A stretch of DNA of 64,000 bases from positions 103,166,647 to 103,230,646 of the forward strand of contig CM035417.1 of assembly GCA_020310875.1 (NCBI GenBank), read 5' to 3'. Shown here one piece after another: positions 62,001 through 64,000 of this stretch. The notes beneath the pieces were generated by a model. It was not told the origin of the DNA. It worked only from the letters and a program-made list of their open reading frames with translations, and searched no databases. Each line of letters opens with the position of its first letter. Positions within the stretch are counted from its first letter, which is position 1. This stretch comes from Ceratopteris richardii (lineage: Eukaryota > Streptophyta > Polypodiopsida > Polypodiales > Pteridaceae). The position numbers were made by a program, and so were the translations under genes.

Positions 62001-62212
62001 TTCACAACCAAGCCAATCTTGGCTAATGCAGAAACTGATAACAGGTTCTTTTTGATCCCTGGCACAAATAAAGCATCTGACAAAGTGAAAGAACTACCAT
62101 CAGCAGTAGTCAGAATGATCTTACCAACTCCCATAATAGGATAAGAGGAGTTATTGGTGCATGTGACAGTATTCCCTGTAGGGGCAGGCTCGAGTGAAGA
62201 GAAGAAACTGCG
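59066..62212 (-). CDS. Copia-1 integrase-RT-RNase H (Pol) segment
   Basis: Open from the codon after the TAG at 62213-62215 to its stop at 59066; the first internal ATG is at 62134. From that ATG (1,022 codons): pre-integrase finger (LWHARFGHLNFASLLRLQKS, HVCEGCILGK) near 100-150; integrase D,D,E at HSDVCGPM near 166, RSDRGGAY near 231 and QQNGVAERKN near 262; RT with LDIKTAFLNGDLHEEVYVFQ, LKKALYGLKQAPRAW and catalytic YVDDMLLTG near 705; RNase H with SDSDWAGCYD near 873, SSCEAEYRAV and TKHIEVHYHYVRE, ADLFTKALP. All catalytic residues present. In phase with Gag-protease upstream, so it is the rest of one polyprotein. Confidence 0.93.
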   Translation of the reverse strand, partial: RSFFSSLEPAPTGNTVTCTNNSSYPIMGVGKIILTTADGSSFTLSDALFVPGIKKNLLSVSALAKIGLVVKFVDDRCTVHDLSNGDVIIASGILCRGLYKLIDYEKSVNDSACAVHDSQAMSDAKLWHARFGHLNFASLLRLQKSEMVSSLPKLEAPGKHVCEGCILGKMQRSSFPKDGSVRAMQKLQLVHSDVCGPMQTPSFGNYLYFVTFIDDFSRHAWVYPLKAKSEVFMCFKQFLVLAENLSACKMGTLRSDRGGAYMSSDFNAFLAERGIKHQCIVPYTPQQNGVAERKNRSLMEMARCMVKSQALPHSFWLEAVMCAAYVLNRCPTKALQSITPYEAWHDRKPSVAHLRVFGCLAYALVPEQHRRKLDDKAVKCIFVGYSSESKGYRLYHPQTKRILVSRDVVFVEDAIQPLLSCTKETSVSSKDMYDTLMPLFTGGQASAGPNEATSQPLQVSYDDADHSISDADLHDALVDERADIEQAKTMPKWLVQTLHDSKLDAPLSYRTRSGSHSTSFASDCYAMAASSLCDENEPVSFDEAQNSENWMAAMQSEYDAIMKNGTWSLCDLPPGKKAIGTKWVYKLKHKHDGTVDRYKARLVAKGYAQERGIDFYETFAPTCRMTTVRSICALAAHHGWNVHQLDIKTAFLNGDLHEEVYVFQPRGFVQKGHENQVCRLKKALYGLKQAPRAWYEKIHAYLIAHGFENSPTESTLYVKRANDVLLIIVVYVDDMLLTGPLEKHIADFKADLHASFEMSDLGHLHHYLGIQFMQVDGGMALCQTKYIDTLLQRFGLEDCKPIATPMETGLRLSLHDAGDAFDAVLYQQAVGCLIYLCITRPDIQFAVSQMSRFMHCPGVTHWKAVKRIFRYLSGTRLLGLFYPKGGSLPPDLHAFSDSDWAGCYDTRVSTSGFCFMLGSSCISWLSKKQPTVATSSCEAEYRAVFTATVECVWLRRLMADLGVGQSSATTIFTDSQSALAVARNPVFHARTKHIEVHYHYVRERFSAGEISLAYVPTQENIADLFTKALPREKFEAFRKALGLLPFVE

Positions 62213-63331
62213 CTACGAGGTAATATGTTTGGTCGCCCCACTGTCAAAGTACCAAACATCTGAGTCTACTGCAGACATGCACTGATCATGAGAAGATGGG
62301 TCAAAACTGCAGACAGTAATAAACGCCCATTCTTCTTCCTGCACAAGATTTGCAGACTCTGTTTTTGGTGTAGAGGCCTCTGCAACAACCATTCCAGCCT
62401 CTTTCTTCTTTGCCTCTTTAGCAGCCAGTTTTGGACAGTTCTTTATAATATGATCATTTCCTTTACAATACTTGCAGAACAATTTCTGCTTTTCTGATTT
62501 CTTCTCATCTTTATCCTGGTTCTTCGATTGTGCAGCATTTGCAGATTTCTGCTTACTAGTAGAAGAGCTCCATTTTCCTTTGCCCTTCTGACTAGCCAAG
62601 AAAGCTTGATCTGCAACACGCATAATGGACCTGTTCTGCCTGGACTGATCTTCCTGCAACAGAACAGAGACTAATTCCTCAAATGACAAGGCATTCGGAT
62701 TGCCTTTCATCATCAATCGAAGAGTAGAGGCAAAACTCTGATATGAATCAGGAAGGCCATTCAGAACGGTCTGCACAAGTGAGCTATCTGGTATAACCTC
62801 ATCAGCAGAAATCAATTGTTCCTTCAGGTCTTTGATCGTTGTAAGAAAACTGTCCATCGAATCACCTTCATTCATGTGCTCACTCTCCAACTGTTTTCGG
62901 AGGTAAGCAACACGAGCCTCATTCCTAGCCTGGTACAAAGTGGTAAGTGTATCCCAAGCATCCTTTGCTGTTCTGCAAGAGCGAATGTGAGGAATAATGG
63001 CACGTTTGACAGACAAAGCTATCAATGCATGTGCCTGGGCATTTGTGCCATCCCAACGAATCTGCTCTGCAGTAGGTGCAACAGAAACAGCAGCACGAAC
63101 AAGAATCTGCGGAATATCATCTTCGACACCATCTTCATCAGCTCCAACACCTGTATTTGCAGTACCTGTCGTTACAGGTGTAACAGGACGTCTTTCAACA
63201 CCCTGCACAATGTTCCACAATCCTTTTGCAACCAGTACATGTCGCATCATATAAGCCCATAATGGGTAGTTGGTACCATCCAACTTATCCTCAACAGCCA
63301 ACATACGGAATACATCACTGCTTTCAGCCAT
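62213..63331 (-). CDS. Copia-1 Gag-protease start (372 codons, ends at TAG)
   Basis: Starts at ATG 63331 (MAESSDVFRMLAVEDKLDGT). UBN2-type copia Gag: YPLWAYMMRHVLVAKGLWNI, SCRTAKDAWDTLTTLYQARN, SFEELVSVLLQEDQSRQNRS; a Lys/Ser-rich basic linker; CCHC knuckle CKYCKGNDHIIKNC near residue 290; and the retropepsin active site YFDSGATKHI near 362-371, cut two codons later by TAG. Copia-2 has CAG at this codon, so the stop is most simply a C-to-T nonsense change, although it would let Gag be made alone. Confidence 0.93.
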   Translation of the reverse strand: MAESSDVFRMLAVEDKLDGTNYPLWAYMMRHVLVAKGLWNIVQGVERRPVTPVTTGTANTGVGADEDGVEDDIPQILVRAAVSVAPTAEQIRWDGTNAQAHALIALSVKRAIIPHIRSCRTAKDAWDTLTTLYQARNEARVAYLRKQLESEHMNEGDSMDSFLTTIKDLKEQLISADEVIPDSSLVQTVLNGLPDSYQSFASTLRLMMKGNPNALSFEELVSVLLQEDQSRQNRSIMRVADQAFLASQKGKGKWSSSTSKQKSANAAQSKNQDKDEKKSEKQKLFCKYCKGNDHIIKNCPKLAAKEAKKKEAGMVVAEASTPKTESANLVQEEEWAFITVCSFDPSSHDQCMSAVDSDVWYFDSGATKHITS

Positions 63332-63672
63332 GGCCGGTGACTAAAATACCTTGATGCAGAAAATTGACTGTATCTCAAAAAGTTGAACAGAACTGCCCAG
63401 ACGAGTTCTGCTAGACCTATAGCAGACTTCGAGACGCTTAAACTGGCGAACAGAAACTGGTATATACCTTTGGCACAAAAGGACGAAATAGCCTGCACAA
63501 GCACTGCGATAGTGCGTTCGGAGGCCGAAACGAGCTCAGATCGCGATTTCGGCACCACACAGCAAAGCTATTTTGATCTCGGAAACACCCTGAGTATGCT
63601 CACCAAATTTTGTGCGAATCTGAGACTGCAAACGGAGGAGTGTCGACGGCGCCCTAGAAGAAGCAACGACCT

Positions 63673-63684
63673 GCTCTGATACCA
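63673..63684 (-). other. Copia-1 primer-binding site
   Basis: The minus strand reads TGGTATCAGAGC two bases inside the LTR; complete match to the initiator-Met primer site. Confidence 0.93.
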
Positions 63685-63686
63685 AT

Positions 63687-63916
63687 TGTTGGAGTTAGAC
63701 GTCTGTGGAAGCACGCGAACAGCACAAGGAAGAGGAAGAAGCTTGGAGCACAACACACAAGACTGAATGTATTACTAGAGAATGTACAAAGATAAGTAGC
63801 CCATTAGGGCAATAGGCGTATATACAAGCCGGGGGAAAAAAACCTCCTAAAGAGGGAAAAAAGTGCCCCGGCGATCCTAGAGTGTTCACACACATCACTA
63901 CCTAAATATATCAACA
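63687..63916 (-). repeat. Copia-1 5' LTR (230 bp)
   Basis: TGTTGGAGTTAGACGTCTGT to ATATATCAACA in plus orientation, followed by the GGATT duplication. Carries the element promoter; the GTATATACAAG stretch near 63820-63830 is TATA-like in both orientations. Confidence 0.97.
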
Positions 63917-64000
63917 GGATTTTGAACACAATGTTGATCTGCATAGTACTTATAATTTTCTTGAGCTTTATGTAACTCTTCCTTGAGTTCTTTGGGAATT
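63917..64000 (-). pseudogene. Chromovirus integrase segment upstream of copia-1
   Basis: 84 bases open on the minus strand with the integrase pattern IPKELKEELHKAQENYKYYA followed by DQH, which leads in frame through the duplicated GGATT into the piece at 58761. Continues beyond the window. Confidence 0.8.

Larger units (their letters stand above)
58762..63916 (-). mobile_element. Copia-1: young, nearly intact Ty1/copia element
   Basis: 5,155 bp on the minus strand with 230-bp LTRs (58762-58991, 63687-63916) that differ at two positions, a GGATT target duplication (58757-58761, 63917-63921), a perfect initiator-Met primer site (63673-63684), a polypurine tract (58992-59005) and a gag-pol frame from 63331 to 59066 with a single in-frame TAG. 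It is the best reference in the window for the decayed copia-2, copia-3 and 38762 fragments. Confidence 0.98.
57568..64000 (-). mobile_element. Chromovirus (chromodomain Ty3/gypsy) 3' part, split by copia-1
   Basis: Minus-strand gypsy inserted into copia-2: 3' LTR 57568-58273, polypurine tract, chromodomain and integrase C-terminus (58271-58761), the copia-1 insertion (58762-63916), and the preceding integrase segment at 63917-64000, running off the window. The integrase reading frame is continuous across the copia-1 target site. Confidence 0.92.

Noticed and set aside
62213..62215. Programmed amber readthrough between Gag-protease and Pol of copia-1
   Set aside because: Considered because the rest of the frame is intact, but the paralogue copia-2 has CAG and the stop splits the protease domain itself, so a point nonsense change is simpler.

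Overview
This window is repeat-packed nuclear DNA, almost certainly from a land plant. I find no host single-copy gene, no rRNA and no convincing functional tRNA. Nearly everything is a transposable element: Ty1/copia and Ty3/gypsy LTR retrotransposons primed by plant-type tRNAs (initiator-Met and Asp), a chromodomain gypsy element and an En/Spm-type CACTA DNA transposon. Those families point to a plant with a large nested-repeat genome; I cannot name the species.

Layout. 1-4357: decayed minus-strand gypsy element (gypsy-1), 5' LTR at 3862-4357. 4457-14116: decayed minus-strand copia element (copia-3), split by the near-complete minus-strand copia-4 (6587-13354, two ~1.27-kb LTRs, AAAAA target duplication). 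14117-16860: decayed plus-strand gypsy fragment. 17100-24293: decayed gag-less minus-strand gypsy (gypsy-A) carrying a ~1.6-kb insertion with a SINE-like Pol III head. 24294-35117: near-intact minus-strand gypsy-B, with 648-bp LTRs differing at 5 positions and a polyprotein frame broken only by two stop codons. Gypsy-A and gypsy-B appear to share one LTR. 35118-38280: inverted copies of a third LTR family around a gypsy deletion derivative. 38280-41391: LTR and copia debris. 41392-57567: decayed plus-strand copia-2, split by a 13,082-bp CACTA transposon (43650-56731, CTT target duplication). 57568-64000: 3' end of a chromodomain gypsy (chromovirus), split by the young copia-1 (58762-63916, GGATT duplication, LTRs differing at 2 of 230 positions).

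The most interesting object is the CACTA element. It carries two convergent, interlocked genes. A minus-strand TNPA-like gene has seven exons (53310 down to 45105), all GT-AG introns in phase, no stop, 327 codons; its third intron is 6.8 kb. A plus-strand transcription unit has a tiny first exon at 44383, a duplicated second/third exon, a SET-domain (protein lysine methyltransferase-like) open frame at 46640-47396, and a TNPD-like transposase at 47509-51807 that is broken by two frameshifts and one stop. The coding exons of each gene lie inside an intron of the other without overlap. The SET frame and the TNPA-like gene are open while the transposase is dead.

The nesting gives a relative chronology: copia-2 is older than both the CACTA element and the chromovirus that interrupt it, and copia-1 is younger than the chromovirus. 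By LTR divergence, copia-1 and gypsy-B are recent and copia-4 is older.
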